Origin: Neurospora tetrasperma FGSC 2508
Lineage: Eukaryota; Ascomycota; Sordariomycetes; Sordariales; Sordariaceae
Direction: 5' to 3'
Assembly (NCBI RefSeq): GCF_000213175.1
Contig: NW_009799099.1
Span: 4,218,473-4,282,472 of the forward strand
Length of the DNA: 64,000 bases
How positions within the stretch are numbered: position 1 is the stretch's first letter; every line of letters starts with the position of its first letter. The position numbers and the translations under genes are program-made. The notes beneath the pieces are model-generated. The model worked only from the letters and a program-made list of their open reading frames with translations, searched no databases and was not told the origin of the DNA. Of this stretch, positions 22,970 through 35,250 are shown one piece after another.

Positions 22970-23505
22970 CTTACAGGGAAATAGGGGTCTAAAAACAGAC
23001 CCAGGAAAGACTGTTAGCTTCACAACCTTCGTATGGGGGTCGAAAGGAAAAAAGTCTACAACTTGGAACAGAGGTTTTCGCCTTTTTAGATAGTTTTGGA
23101 TACTTATTATCTTAAGAACCTAACTTTTTCTAAGCCAACACTAGAAAAAAATAGATCGAACTATTGGGTTTTTCTAATAATTTTGGTCAAATGATGACGG
23201 CCAATACTAAAGGTTATAGTAGTGTTGTTGACATCCATGTCTTAAAGTTAATATTTGGCCAAAATGCACCTCATTTTTGGTCTGATATAGCATCTTTTTC
23301 TTTTATTTTCCCCTGTTTAAACGAAAAGTTCTGAAGCTCTCTTTAGACTTTTTTAATGAAAACAGCTATTTTGGGCTTTCCACCAATCTTTTTTGCGCCC
23401 GACCCCCATACGAAGATCGCGTGCAAAAAAGACTGCCGCACCCTCCAAAACCTCACCAGACACTTACTGGGACCTGTTTTCAGACCCCCATTTCCCTCCA
23501 AGGCC
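22970..23505. repeat. Imperfect inverted repeat (arms of about 125 and 160 bp)
   Basis: The plus strand at about 22970-23095 resembles the reverse complement of about 23343-23505. Both arms carry in the same order GGGAAAT-GGGGTCT, AAAACAG, CTTCGTATGGGGGTCG, AAAAAAG and GTTTTC-type blocks, with gaps. The centre is AT-rich. It could be a decayed DNA transposon or a foldback duplication; no transposase was recognised. Confidence 0.55.
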
Positions 23506-24548
23506 TGTTCTCCGTCACTCCAGATTCTGGCAAGCCACTCCGACAAGAAAAAGGCGTCCCCCGCCACGTGCTATTGCTATAACTTTCAGAGATACTAGAG
23601 CGTGCCAAGCTCAGTTAGTGTCCAAACTCGCATTTAACGTGAGGTCGAGTAAGTATCTGCAGGGCATGCTGACTGACCTTCAGGGACCAAGAAAAGCACG
23701 CTTCATTGCAGTGGGCACTTCGCTGGACGCCGGGCACTCCCCTCTGACCTCTAGCGTTGGCCGGCGACCATCACTCATCTTGTCTTCACCCCCGTCTGAC
23801 CTACCTCTAGTCCTACATCACCTCTTCGTTGACCCTTGATCGTCCATCTTCGTTCCAGCTTTGCAACACCGCCGTTGTCCTTTTGCTGTGACGACTTCTC
23901 GATTGTACCTCTGCAGTAAATTGTCTCACCTCTTCTTGATATTTTCATCGCATCACATCGCTAAACCGAGCGCATTCCGAGTCGTTGCCATTGACTGATT
24001 TCGGTTGCCCACCTCATCGTGCGCTACTAACATCGATCAACCGACACAAGCCACCATCCGCCCTGGGCTCCCAAGACCGTAACCCCCAACTGAACTGCCC
24101 TGCCTGCTTGTTGGGGACCTGCGACTGCGAGGATAGTCTGCCTACCTAGCTTGCGCTGCCAACTAAGACGGATATCCACCAGCCTACCCACAGCGATAAC
24201 CACCATCAACCAAGCCGACCCAACTTGCCTTCTTCTCCGCATTCCTGACGCTTCAGGTTTTGCCGACAACCACCCAACCCATCCCCACGCTCTTTTCAAA
24301 AACACCCTACATCTTCCCTCGACTTGTTTGCCCCCAGCTGCCCGTCCTCCGCCGCTGGTTGCCATCTTGCTCACGACCTCCGACTCTCTGAATATCCGCC
24401 GGGCTTGCCGTTGTCCTGGAAGCGCCGTGAGGATCAACGAAGGGCCAAGAAGTCACGCCACGGATGCTCAAGGCTTGGCGGTGACGCCAACGTCAGTCGG
24501 CCGTTGTTCAAATACTCACGTAGACGACCAACCCCAACACTCTTGTCC

Positions 24549-24567
24549 GAGAGAGAGAGAGAGAGAG
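24549..24567 (+). repeat. (GA)n microsatellite in the 5' leader
   Basis: Nine to ten GA units immediately upstream of the SSH4-like coding region. Confidence 0.85.
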
Positions 24568-24612
24568 GCGACGGAATCCCTCTTTTTTCAACAGACTTGG
24601 AGCGCCGTCTTC

Positions 24613-26264
24613 ATGATAATCATGCCAGATTACCGTCCCGGGATGAATGGCATCATCATTGGTCTGTTATCGTCCTTCGGGTCGGCGATACTGATCGGCT
24701 GCTTCTTCCTCATCTTCTACTTCTTCCGCTGCACAACGTCAGGGCGCATCTTCCTCGACCGCATTGGTCGACCCGGCGAATACGATGACGAGCAACAGTT
24801 TCTGCGGGAGGAGGCTGAGGCCCTCGAGACGATGGATGATATGCAACGGACGGAATACTTGAGAGCAAAAGGTAAAGCGGCGGTTGTTGCTGTCTACATA
24901 GTATGCGCTTTTTGCCACATCTGGAAAAGTGTTGCTGACGCGATCCTCACTTTTAGCTTTTATCGCCGCCAACCCACCCGAGTCCCTGCAGACGGACATT
25001 TCGCTATCCCAATATCTTGCCATACAGGAGAAGGGAGTGTCGGCCTGGGAGTTTGAGCCGGAGCTGGAAATCGCAAATTGCTTTGTCGAGGCCCGCACCG
25101 AGATCGAGTTCTTCGATTCCGAATGCACCGTCATGAGTAACCTGCCGGTACCGAAGCAGAATGAGGTTTACTACTGGGAGGCCAAGATTTACGATAAGCC
25201 GGAGAATACGTTGATTAGCATAGGAATGGCTACCAAGCCGTATCCTCTGTTCAGGCTCCCTGGTTGGTACACTTCCGTTACTATCCTCCAGAACAAAGTC
25301 ACTAACGAACCTTCTAGGCTTTCACAAGTACTCTGTCGCGTACCTATCCAACGGAACCCGTCGCTACAACCAACCTTTCAATGCTACTTCCTACGGCCCG
25401 CAAGTTGTTCAAGGCGATGTTATTGGCGTCGGCTACCGCCCGCGAAGTGGCACGATTTTCTTCACCCGAAACGGAAAGAAGTTGGAGGATGTAGTACACG
25501 GTTTGAAGTCGCAAAACTTCTTCCCCTCGATCGGCGCGAACGGACCCTGCATCGTCCATGTCAACTTTGGTCAGGCTGGCTTTGTCTTCATCGAAGCCAA
25601 TGTCAAGAAGTGGGGTCTCGCTCCTATGACTGGCTCGCTCGCACCGCCACCGCCATATGGTTCCGAGCAAGGCAGTATTCTCCTCGAGGCCGGCACCAAG
25701 GATGGGTTTACCAGCACGCTTGGACGTGGGCGCGGGTATAGTCATCCCGTGCAGACATATTCTAGACAAGGCTTGGCTGCAGTCGACTCTTCTCATAACC
25801 GCACACGATCAGGCAACTTTCGAATGTTTCCACCAACGAGCCCAGGACCCGTTCGTAGCCCGACAGATATCTCGCTTGCTCATTTGGTACCCACGGAGGA
25901 TGCAGGCGAACCTAGCAGTAGTGCTGCAGCGTTGGTCGACCAAGATGGGCAGCCCATAACCGGTGGATTCCTCAGTCCGGATCAGCCACCTCCCGAGTAT
26001 ACCAGCCCTGTCAACTCTCGACCGGGGAGCAGGAGACATAGCTCCGACAGCGAAAACACTCCTCTTATCCAACTCAGCGGCAGGAGTCGAGGTGCCTCGT
26101 CAGCCACAGCAAGGCCGATTCAGAGCGGTGGAAGCCACAACAGGCCAAGGGCAGGTTCTCATAGGCCGCCGAGCCCTCCGATTCCGAGCTATCAGGATGC
26201 GGTTCGACAAGGCGCTGGACGTGATAGGAGTGACAGCACGAGAAGTGCGAGGGACTCGAGTTAA
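24613..26264 (+). CDS. ssh4: SSH4/EAR1-type SPRY-domain Rsp5 adaptor
   Basis: Three exons, 24613-24871, 24957-25262 and 25318-26264, give 503 residues; both introns (85 and 55 nt) have GT...AG ends and CTGAC/CTAAC branch sites and keep frame. Start is ATG 24613 (ATG 24622 is an alternative). Order: short N-terminus, one membrane segment (about residues 13-39), acidic linker, then a SPRY domain that includes VYYWEAKIYD, ISIGMATKPYPLFRLPGFHK, GDVIGVGYRP and IFFTRNGKK. The tail is disordered and carries two PPxY motifs, PPPPY at 298-302 and PPPEY at 412-416. PY motifs recruit the WW domains of the Rsp5/Nedd4 ubiquitin ligase. In yeast, Ssh4 and Ear1 deliver membrane cargo to the multivesicular-body pathway at endosomes and vacuole, which is the inferred role here. 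Confidence 0.93.
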
Positions 26265-29200
26265 AAGGCTGCAAATCGGGATGGGAGGGAAACTCGTAAT
26301 GCGCGCTGGTGCCGCAGCAAATCATTGAGACACAGGTGCCCATTATTATGAGGATCCCCTGGACAGGGACAAAGACTGAGGGAGTGATATGTTTCGGAAC
26401 TGGAAACCGGAAAAAAGCATCCCGCTCATCATTACAGACAAGACAGACAAGACAAGACACACTCAATCAGAGGAAAACTAGCGCCGGCAAAGGAAGTTGG
26501 TCATTCACCAATATCATCGTGCCATAAAGAAGGATATTCAGAAACAGAGGCCATTGAGTGCGGGATGCATGGAGGTCATCGTCATCGTCAGTAGGTGAAA
26601 AACGAACGATCAATCAACACAAACAAACAGGCATGTAGGAGTCAAGGTGTTATTGGTTACCTTTCTTCCGTTCTTTTCATGTTTTCACTTTTTCATCATC
26701 AAGCACATTAGGGGGGGGTTGCTAATTTGCACTGGCTTCAAATCGGGGTAGTGGTAATCGTTCATGGTGATTAGGCCAAGGGATTGGAGCATTGGTGATC
26801 AATGGCATTTCAAACTCGAACCTCATCTCATCTCATCTATGCTTAAAGTTGGTTTGGGTTGGCAGGTTGGCAGGTTGGCTATTGGACGGAGGGTGGGTGG
26901 GGTTGATATATTCCTTTTCTCTTGTTTTTAATTTACTACTGTCTTAGCCCGGTGATTATACCAAAAACTGCTCGCGAGACACACTCCGCTGCTTCTAAAT
27001 ACGTACGTAGCTACACTCAAAGAAGTATTTATACCATTTGTTATCCACACTCACTGCGTGGCTCTGTCTCTGAAGTTTCTGTGCCGAAATGAGGAATGTC
27101 TCTGGCAAAGCATTCGTCCGATGTATCGGAGTCTGGTTCAAGTAAGAGAGAGCTGTTAATGCCCCAGTCCCATTTTCGCAGAATCCCGAAACCCCTGAAC
27201 AAATAAGAACATCAGCCAGCTTCTATATAAGTGTCTTTCCGAGCTCTAAACCCAGGCCGCGGACAAGACAGCGCAGGCCATGGAGTAAGTTCCGATGAAA
27301 TATACTTCACCTCCTTCAAAACTGAGAAATGAAGAAAGCGAGCTAGGTCAGTGTCCCAACTAATAATGGCAGAGCGAATTCAAAAAAAGTAACCTTCCAT
27401 CCTTTCACCCATTCAATATCTCCTAAACCAGAACAGGTCTTTTCCACCTCGCCGCGATCCGTAGACTACTACTCCCTCCCTGCTTAGCTGTATTCCCTCC
27501 ATTTTGAAGTAAAGAAGTCTACATGTGAACATGTGAAGAAGAAAAGATGGAAGTCGTTCGTTCGTTGACATTCCACCCCTCTCTCTCCCCCTTTTCTCTT
27601 CGAGTACCCAATTTCTCTCTTTCTCCTATAACAACGCTCCTTCCCAAATAGCCTGGAGAAGCTTCTAAGTGGGTCATGTGACGACGAGAACTTGTTCTCG
27701 CCCTCGTTTTCTCTGTTTTAGGTTTCCCGATTGGCAAGGAAGAGAGAAAAAAGAAGGAAGGAAGGAAAGATGGATGGATGGATACCCACACGTTATTGTG
27801 GTTTTGTATGTTTGTATCAACCCGGTCGGGAGGTGCATATCCCCTTACTACTTCCTCCCACCTTTTTACCTGTAGTGCTCAAATCCCGCTTGAGGTACCT
27901 TCTTTTGGCTTCCGGGCTAGCAGACGCCCAATCGCATGATACACAGAGGTTGTAAGGCTTGATTAGTGGTCAGTTGGTGTATAGAATTCCGGTCAGGTGA
28001 AGGGGTCTGTCTATCTTAGACAAAAGCGGCCGCAGCATTAGTGTGGAAAGTATTTGATAAGGTTGGTTTGGTGTTGTTGAAACTGCCTACCGGTGAAATT
28101 ATGCGACACATGATTGGAGGTGATGGTGATACATTGGGAACAGACACTCGATGTTGTTTCGTCATATACATAGCCCTAGATGTACTAAGAATCACTGCTG
28201 TCGTCGAGTACTGAATTGAAACCGTGTCTTTCGTCCGGGCTACTCACTAGATGCACCCTGGGAAGAAGTGATGGTTTTGACTTGTGACAATTATATCTGG
28301 TGTCTACACATTCTCCAGCTTATACTTTTCTTCTGTCGTAAATAGTTCACTCCCATCTCTCACTCCCCTCGTCCCTCATCCCTCGTGCCCCTTCTTCCAT
28401 CCCTCTCTGCATTCCTCTGTGTCCCTCCTCGTCTTCCCAATCCCTGCCTCCGCCTTCTCCAACTCTATAAACAACCTAACCCTTTTGACTCGAGCTCATG
28501 AAGTTCTCGCACCGTTCTCCTCTTCCTCCTTTCCCGTCTTTCTCTTCCTGAATCTTCCTCCATATGATCATCCTGGTCGGCCTCCATTTTCTTCCATCTC
28601 AAGATATCAGGAATAAAACGAAAATCAAAACCAAGTCTCAGAGATTAGGTGAGCAGAAACATGAATATCTGCCTTGGAATCACGGAAAGATAGACATATG
28701 TCGATATCGTAGGGTCAGTCAGTCAGTCAGTCAGTCAGTCAGTCAGTCAACAAGGGAACAGATGATGTTGTGTGTGTGGTAGCTGCTAGTCATATCATTT
28801 CATTTGTCAGACTGACTTCGACTCAGACCATGCGGCATGCTTTGCAGACCGGGACTTTGATGATACAAATAATGTGCTTGCATATTCAGACCAGAGGATA
28901 GGTTATCATGTTTATATGCGTACACCGGTATAGGTGTTATTTATGTTGGCAGTTCAATGTTGTAAATCAAACTCTATGGATTCTTCTACTCTTTTAGGGT
29001 TCGTTGCCTATCATGACCAACTTCCTTTCAATGAATAAATTCATAGGACATCACTGAGGTATGATAGACCGCCGGGTGTGAACATGACACGAGATCACAT
29101 CCAACGAATAGTTCAACCAAGATGAAATTTAGGTTAGATATAACGAAGCAAATCACTAGATACGAAGAAGACCTTCCCTTATCCTATCTCACCGGCCATA

Positions 29201-29559
29201 TCCTCGTCCTCATCCTGTCCGCCACCCGAAACGCCCAACGTACACCAGATCTGATGAGAAGCAAGCAAGCAAGCAAGATTTGTCAAGTTGATCTTAGCTG
29301 AGCTGGACTCTTGCCATATCTTGTCTGAATTCATCTCTTTTAAAGTCACTCACACTCTCTCTCCCTTTCGTCGCTGTACATAGACCATAAAGGATCAAAT
29401 AACCCCTGCATCCAAACTTTTACTACTCGTTAGAAGAAAAAAGAGGTAAGATAGAAGAGAGCAAAAGAAATATTGAGCTGCAGGTTTGATCACGACTTCA
29501 TCGCTATCACGCTATCCGAAGCTATTAATTTACCCCTCTCACATCATCAGTCCAACAAC
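26265..29559. other. 3.3-kb gap between convergent genes
   Basis: Lies between the 3' end of the SSH4-like gene and the 3' end of the Tho1-like gene, so no coding promoter is required here. Several stretches are strongly pyrimidine-biased on one strand (for example 28340-28560). A GTCA microsatellite sits at 28714. Open frames are low-complexity and unconvincing. A non-coding transcript is possible but not shown. Confidence 0.5.
28714..28749 (+). repeat. (GTCA)9 microsatellite
   Basis: Nine uninterrupted GTCA units. Confidence 0.95.
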
Positions 29560-30865
29560 TTAGGAGGACGCAGCAGCAAAGCGCTTCGCTCTAGCCTCCA
29601 TCTTGGCCTTTTCCGCTGGGTCGATAGCAGCAGCAGGCTTTTTCTGTTGTTGCTGCTGCTGTTGCTTGGGCTGATTCCCTTGCTGCCTGCTGTTGTTTTG
29701 ACTTTGACCACCACGGTTGTTGTTGCTGTTGTTGTTGTTGTTGTTCCTATTCCTACCATGCCTGTTCCTTCCACCACCAGCACCACCACCACCTTGACTC
29801 TGGTTGCCGCCCTTGTTCTCTTGAGGAGCAGCAGCAGTAGTCTTCTGCTGCTTAGCTGCCCTCTCACTGCCACCCTCCTCGCCAGCACCCTCCTCTTTGC
29901 CGCCACGACCACGCTTGCGCGGCCTATCGGGTAACGCGCTGTCGAGAGCTGACACCTGGTCGTTAGCCAGGCCAAAGCGGGCGGCGCGCGCAGCTTTCTG
30001 GGCCTCCTCGGACTTCTCGTCTGTCGTGATGCCAAAGCGGGCGGCGCGGGCGGCGCGCTTCTCGGCTTCGGACTTGGCATCGGTGGGGGGAAGGTGTTGG
30101 GAGAAGAGAGGCTCGGCCGGCTTCTGCTCCTCTGCTTTGCTGGGATCTTCGGCAGTAGTAGCGGTGGTGGTAGTAGTGTCCTTGGCGGCGACCTCCTCTC
30201 CCTGAGCGGAAGAAGCGGCGGGTTGTTCTGTGCTGGCAGCGGCAGCGGGGGCGGCTTCTGTTGTCTTCTTTTCCTCGGATTCTACTGGGGCCTTGGGCTC
30301 TGACTCTGTAGCGGTCTCGGCGGCGACGGCGCTGGCAGGGGCTTTCTCGTCGGTGGTCTCGGTGGCGGCCTTCTTGTCGCCGGCGGGGAAGTCATCATCC
30401 TCGTAGTCAATTTCATCCTCAGCCTCGCCGTCCTTCTTGGTGGTGGCTAAATTGAAAGTGAAGTGTCAGTGACTGGTGTTCCTGCGATCATGATGTTGGT
30501 GGCAAGGTGAGTTCTGTGGTGAGTTGCGCGTTGGAAGCGGTCTGGGTGACACAAACGGCCACCTCTTAAAAGATGGGCATCGATCGAACAATAATGGTAT
30601 GGTAGCGATCGTGGGGTACAAGTGTGGAGGCTTGAAACGCGTTCGTGATCGCAGGGCGACGTGACGGGCTTTCTCGCAGCCAGGGAGAGGATGATGATCG
30701 AATCGAGGAAAACTGACCGGGCGCGGCATCGGCGGGCTTCGCCTGCTGTTTGTCGTGCTCCTGAAGACGAGCGATCAGGTCGGCCTTGTTGCCGGTCTGG
30801 GGCAAAGAGCGCTCGTTGAGGAGCTTCTTGAGCTCGGGGACCTTCATGCTGTTGTAGTCCGACAT
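29560..30865 (-). CDS. tho1: Tho1/SARNP (CIP29)-like SAP-domain RNA/DNA-binding protein
   Basis: Two exons, 30865-30718 and 30446-29560, joined across a 271 nt intron (GTCAGT...TTTAG), giving 344 residues. Residues about 5-39 form a SAP domain (SMKVPELKKLLNERSLPQTG, then NKADLIARLQEHD), the helix-extended-helix fold that binds nucleic acid. Then come an acidic/Ala-Thr-rich linker, two KRAARAARFG/KAARAARFG repeats typical of the Tho1/SARNP family, an NLS-like RPRKRGRGGK, and a low-complexity RGG/Asn/Gln tail (Asn and Gln runs from AAC/CAG repeats). The protein ends in a third such helix (KMEARAKRFAAASS). Yeast Tho1 and human SARNP act with THO/TREX in co-transcriptional mRNP assembly and export. 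The gene is tandem with the SCAP gene upstream (870 bp gap). Confidence 0.9.
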
Positions 30866-31736
30866 TGTGGATTGGTGGTCGGCGGCGCCGTTTGCACCTG
30901 CTTGACAGCTAAGAAGTACTTTAAAAGGTAGTTGACAGTTATGACGGTTAATGGACTGAGTCGCGGGTAGAGATGATGGTTGCGATACAGAAAAGAGAAA
31001 GTATGTTGTTGGCCTGCTTGTTGTAAAGGAGAGAAGGGAGAAGTGGAAGACGGAAGTGGAAGTGGAATTACGTGGTTGTTGTCGGGGTGGGTACAACAAC
31101 CACACACAGCCTTGGTGGTTTCTTTGACGTTGTGTTGCAGTCGCAGCAGGGCAGGCAAGGCGGGCAGGGAAACTTGTCCAAAGAAATGGGGCCTGGACCT
31201 CACTCAGCTGGGACCTGGTCACTGTTGCTCCGGTGCGGGCATGGATGCCGCCCGCCTGCCCTGGGCTGTGGGTGGGTTTCCATTGGCCGGGGCCCTTCGC
31301 TTGGCATCGCCCGCCCGCCCCCCTGGCAGCGCCAAAACCTTGCCGCTCCCTGCCGGACGGGCATGCTTCATCACCACTGCACTCAGCAATAAGTGGATAG
31401 GTAGTGAAGGGAAAGCTGCACGCACTGTCCTACTGTTTTAGTCCGGCTCAATAGCTGCTGCAGTATCGGATGACAACGAATGTACATACCTCCAGGTATG
31501 AGAGGCAAGACGGCTACTTTGACGGCGATTTGCAGAGCGACAATATCCTTCTTCTACACAAGCGACTATTGTTGCTTATTGTAGCTGCGGTCTTCACCCT
31601 AACTCGTACTGAAGCAATCAGGGACAGTTTGTGGACTCAAAGCAGCAAAAAGAGCACTTTGGTATATTGAATTTCTACAATGACCACATTCCCATACCCG
31701 TTACTCCACCTCGACACCATGGTGATATCTCTACAC
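30866..31736. other. Promoter of the Tho1-like gene and 3' flank of the SCAP gene
   Basis: 870 bp between two tandem minus-strand genes. Apparent open frames here are short and not supported. Confidence 0.55.
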
Positions 31737-34700
31737 TCAAATACCAGCAGCCGCACCTCCTCCTCCCAATCCTCCCCTTGCTCTTTGCGCCGCCGACCCC
31801 GTCTTCCTCCGTCTTAAATAATTCTGATTCCTCAAGTTCTCCGCCGTCAACCGGTCCCTCGTGACCATCTTATCGAAATGCTCGTGTCCAACACTGATCA
31901 CCTTGATCACATTTCCAAGCCCCACCGCCACGCTCGCCGTGCCCAGCCTTACCATGGGCCCCAGCTCTGAAACCCACAAGTTATCATACATGGCGTCCTC
32001 CACGTCCGCTTGTTGATCAAGCGGCTGCGTCTCGATACCTTTGGTCTTGGCACTTTCCAGATTGTTGAAGGCCCAGGCCTCCCATACCGTCATGCCCATG
32101 TCTGGAGTTGTGACATCGGTAGAATCAGCAGCTGTGCCACCGCTTCCTGCTCCACGTCGTCGCAAACCGTATCCGACTCCGACTCCTGATGACACCGCCC
32201 GGAAGCTCCTACGTCGTGATGACGACAAGGAGGCCACAGGCACTCGTCTGACACCCACGATACCTCCGTTCGGGAGTATCTCCCAGCGACCTGGTTTCTC
32301 GATTCGCTTCTTTACTTCTTTCTCCTCATTCCATGGCTGGTTCGGCGCTTCAGGAGCATAATCCTTGGGATAATGCATGGGATCGACCTCGTCTGCTCGG
32401 TAAAAGGTCTGAATCACGAGATCGCCCGTCTCCAAACTGATGTAGCACAGCGACAAGGGCGGTAGCCCGTGCTGCGGAGCTCCACGAGAGGATAGTAGGA
32501 GCTTCAATGATCGTGGCTCCATGGGTTCGGTGTTAAAGGTCTGAATGACGGCCGACGATTCAAGATCGACCAGGTCAACCGAGCGGGATCTGCAGACGAG
32601 GTACATGGATAGGTCAGGTGCAGGGACGATGGAGTGGATGTCCTTCGCCTCGCCTGTCGTGAGCTTCACTTCCTTGGAAGTCCACCCGCCAGGTTGCTGT
32701 CGTACAATGTGGATGCAGCTTTTGCGTGATAGCGTCAGGATTGAAAGCGACTGGCTGACTTGGTTTGCAGAGGCTAATTCATCAACCTCTTAGTAACTAC
32801 TTCGTCGAGAAATGGAAAGGGTTAGACTTACTGGGCTCTACAAATGGCAGCGCCATGGCAAAAGGAGTCTTGCAAATGGTAAACTCCTTGGACGCCGTAC
32901 CTTCAAGGTCAAGCTCAAACATTGTGCCATTCTTCCTCACAACAACAAGAGACGGCGTATCCAAAGTCTTGTTCGTATAGTTGAAGAACATGGCTTCCGG
33001 TTTGTGACCGCCAAGTTCGACCTCAATCGACAACCCCCATTGCTGCTCGTCAGTATCCCAAAGCAGAACCCTTTGCCATGTCAGTAAAGCCAACCACTTC
33101 GAGTCATCATCAATTGCCATAGCCAGAACTGGGAACGGATTTTCCAGAGGAGTTTCAGAATCGGACATGACGCGCGTCCGCGAGTTCAGTGGTACATCCC
33201 AAATCTGAATGTTCCTGTCCAGCCCTACGGAAACAAGCTTGTGGCCTGGCGAAACAGCCATCTTGACGACGTCAAGGTCATGGCCGTGACTGAGACTTCG
33301 TACCGACAGCAGAGGCTCGTTTTCAGGATGGTCAGGATCACCTGCCTGCTTGTCATTGCCCTGTAGGAGGTAGTTGGTAAGAAGCAGAAGCAGGGCCACC
33401 AGCGTCAACATGATCACCACGAAGCGCGGAATCTCGTTGTGAATGAAGTCGTACACGGCCGGCAGAAACATGGGCTCCGGGCTGTGGGGGATGCGATTGG
33501 AGCCCTTTGCTACAAAAACCAGTGGTTCGTACACGCGCGCGACGTAACTATGCGCCCAAGGCTTGACCACGTTGATAACTTCTCGCGCAGTCTCATGATC
33601 CTGAAGGCGGAGCCACGACGTAGGGCTTCTGGCTTGATGGATGTCGACCAAGTGTGAAGACTTGGAGAAGGCAGGTTCGGCAACCCTCCAGGATCGCGTG
33701 AATATCCAGTTGAGCCACTGGCTGCCGCTCTCTAGCGCATAGTGAGACTGCGCAAGCAAGATGAAGCCAAGAATGACTATGGTACCAGCAACCCGGGTTG
33801 ATACGGTTGCCCCACCATGGCGAATCCGGCGGATACGATCGAACAAGGTGATCTCGTAGACATCGTTGGTTTTCCTCAACGAAGCCTTTTCCAGCTCATA
33901 AAGTTCCCGCTGGCGCACATCCACGCTAAGAACCGCTAGGAAGAAAGTTGCAAGGTAGAGAAAATCGAAGACAATGGCAACTGCAGCAAACGTGCAGAAG
34001 GCAGCAACACCCGGGAACGTGATCCTGGATAGGCCGAGGAGGATAGCCAGGTTCTGCAACCTGTTAAGGATGGCGACATAAGCGGTCTGGCCGAAGGCCT
34101 CTCCTATCCTGTCGCTGATGCTGATGGACGAAGAGGTCATAATGACGGCATTGATCAGCCGAAACGAATTCTCCATACTGATAGCCAGAATCACAAGCGG
34201 GTAGGCATAATATGGGACACGAGACAGGTCGATTTTGAAGATGGCGCAGATTGTGAAGCTGGAGCCGATCGAAGCCGCGATCTGGGCCAGGATAGTAACC
34301 ATGAGCCCGAATCTGGACTTGACGGCGCGGAGCTTGGAAAGGCTGAGAAGAAGGTAGAAAAGCGTGAGCGAGTAAGCGATGGTCAAGAGAAACCAGTCCG
34401 GCCATGACATTGGTCGAAACTGGAACTCGTATAACTGACTCGCCATGCTCTTGCCGTCATGTGGAATGACTGTCCACTTGTCATGTACCTGCGCAGCCAG
34501 TCTCTCAGCATTTCTCACCCACTGTCGACCAAGGGGTGAATCTTTGAAATGAATCAGCGTGATAACCAGAGCGTCGGCCGCAGCAAGTCTCCGTTCCTCG
34601 AAACGCTTCCCGCTGAAGACAAATGAGTGCCGCAAAGTAATGTTAACCGAAGTTGACTGTGTCTTCTTCTCGTTGACAGTAGAAATAATATCACCGTCTG

Positions 34701-35250
34701 CAGCGATATTATCGGCAGAACCACCCCAGTACTGTAGAGGCGAGTGGAAGAACCATGATTGATCCGTCAAACCATTGACGATATGGAAAGCATCCCTTTG
34801 GTCCCGAGTCATGTCAACCGTAGGGTCATTGGGCAAGATACGAGATGCGTGCGGTCGGCGAGGGTTGAAGTTGGTGGTCGGTCCCAATAGTGTATCCTGC
34901 AGTTCCAGGGCTCCCAGCAGAATTTCGCGATCTAGTGCTTTCATGTAGCTGCCGTGCACCCAGACGGAACGCATGATGACGTCGGGCTCAGCGACAGCGC
35001 GTTCACTAAGCGGCTGAGCATCAGTCCAGACATGGTGAGGAAGGTTAGACACCCCGCTGGTAACATTGGTGGCGTCTGTTGTGTAGAGAAAAAATATGGG
35101 ATAAAGCAGGCAGAAGACGAGCGCTACCGACAAAGGGAGCACTGTCTTGACATGGCGGGCAGTCCAGGTTCCATATCGCGAAAAGGCTGTTCGCAGAGGA
35201 TGGTCTGGAGGAAGCACAGGGGCTTCGGTTGTCCTGCCGAGAGTCAGCAT
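31737..35250 (-). CDS. scp1: SCAP homologue (SREBP cleavage-activating protein), sterol sensor
   Basis: Exons 35250-32832 and 32773-31737, joined over a 58 nt intron (GTAAGT...TTAG), encode 1151 residues. Start is ATG 35250 (MLTLGRTTEAP); the open frame upstream lacks another ATG. A first membrane segment near residues 42-60 is followed by a large lumenal loop with NVT/NIT glycosylation sites. A block of five to six membrane segments around 290-460 forms the sterol-sensing domain (from MSWPDWFLLTIAYSL to DFLYLATFFLAVLSVD). Another lumenal loop and a last membrane helix (FVVIMLTLVALLLLLTNYLL) come next, and then C-terminal WD repeats (LVSVGLDRNIQIWD). This is the fungal SCAP plan. SCAP escorts the SREBP transcription factor from the ER and governs sterol and hypoxia responses; in Neurospora the pathway also affects cellulase secretion. 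An upstream gap of 4.6 kb may hold complex control. Confidence 0.92.

Larger units (their letters stand above)
22833..24612. other. Intergenic DNA with diverged inverted repeat, then 5' leader of the SSH4-like gene
   Basis: The first 700 bp include an imperfect inverted repeat (listed separately) with an AT-rich centre (23090-23340). From about 23.8 kb on the sequence is C/T-rich, as in long 5' leaders, and contains a GA dinucleotide run (about 24549-24567) shortly before the start codon. The long open frame covering 24151-24612 lacks an upstream ATG and is not treated as coding. Confidence 0.6.

Noticed and set aside
22833-23600. A second LTR element next to the first
   Set aside because: The repeated blocks are inverted, not direct, and have no TG...CA ends or 5 bp duplication.
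28284-28616. 110-codon Ser/Pro-rich plus-strand frame
   Set aside because: It is a by-product of a pyrimidine-rich stretch; no domain, no splice continuity, and it lies between two convergent 3' ends.
28714-28749. CRISPR-like short repeats
   Set aside because: The GTCA run and other microsatellites have no spacers and the genome is eukaryotic.
29473-29934. Leu/Val-rich plus-strand frame opposite the Tho1-like gene
   Set aside because: It is an antisense reading of the Asn/Gln/Gly codon repeats.
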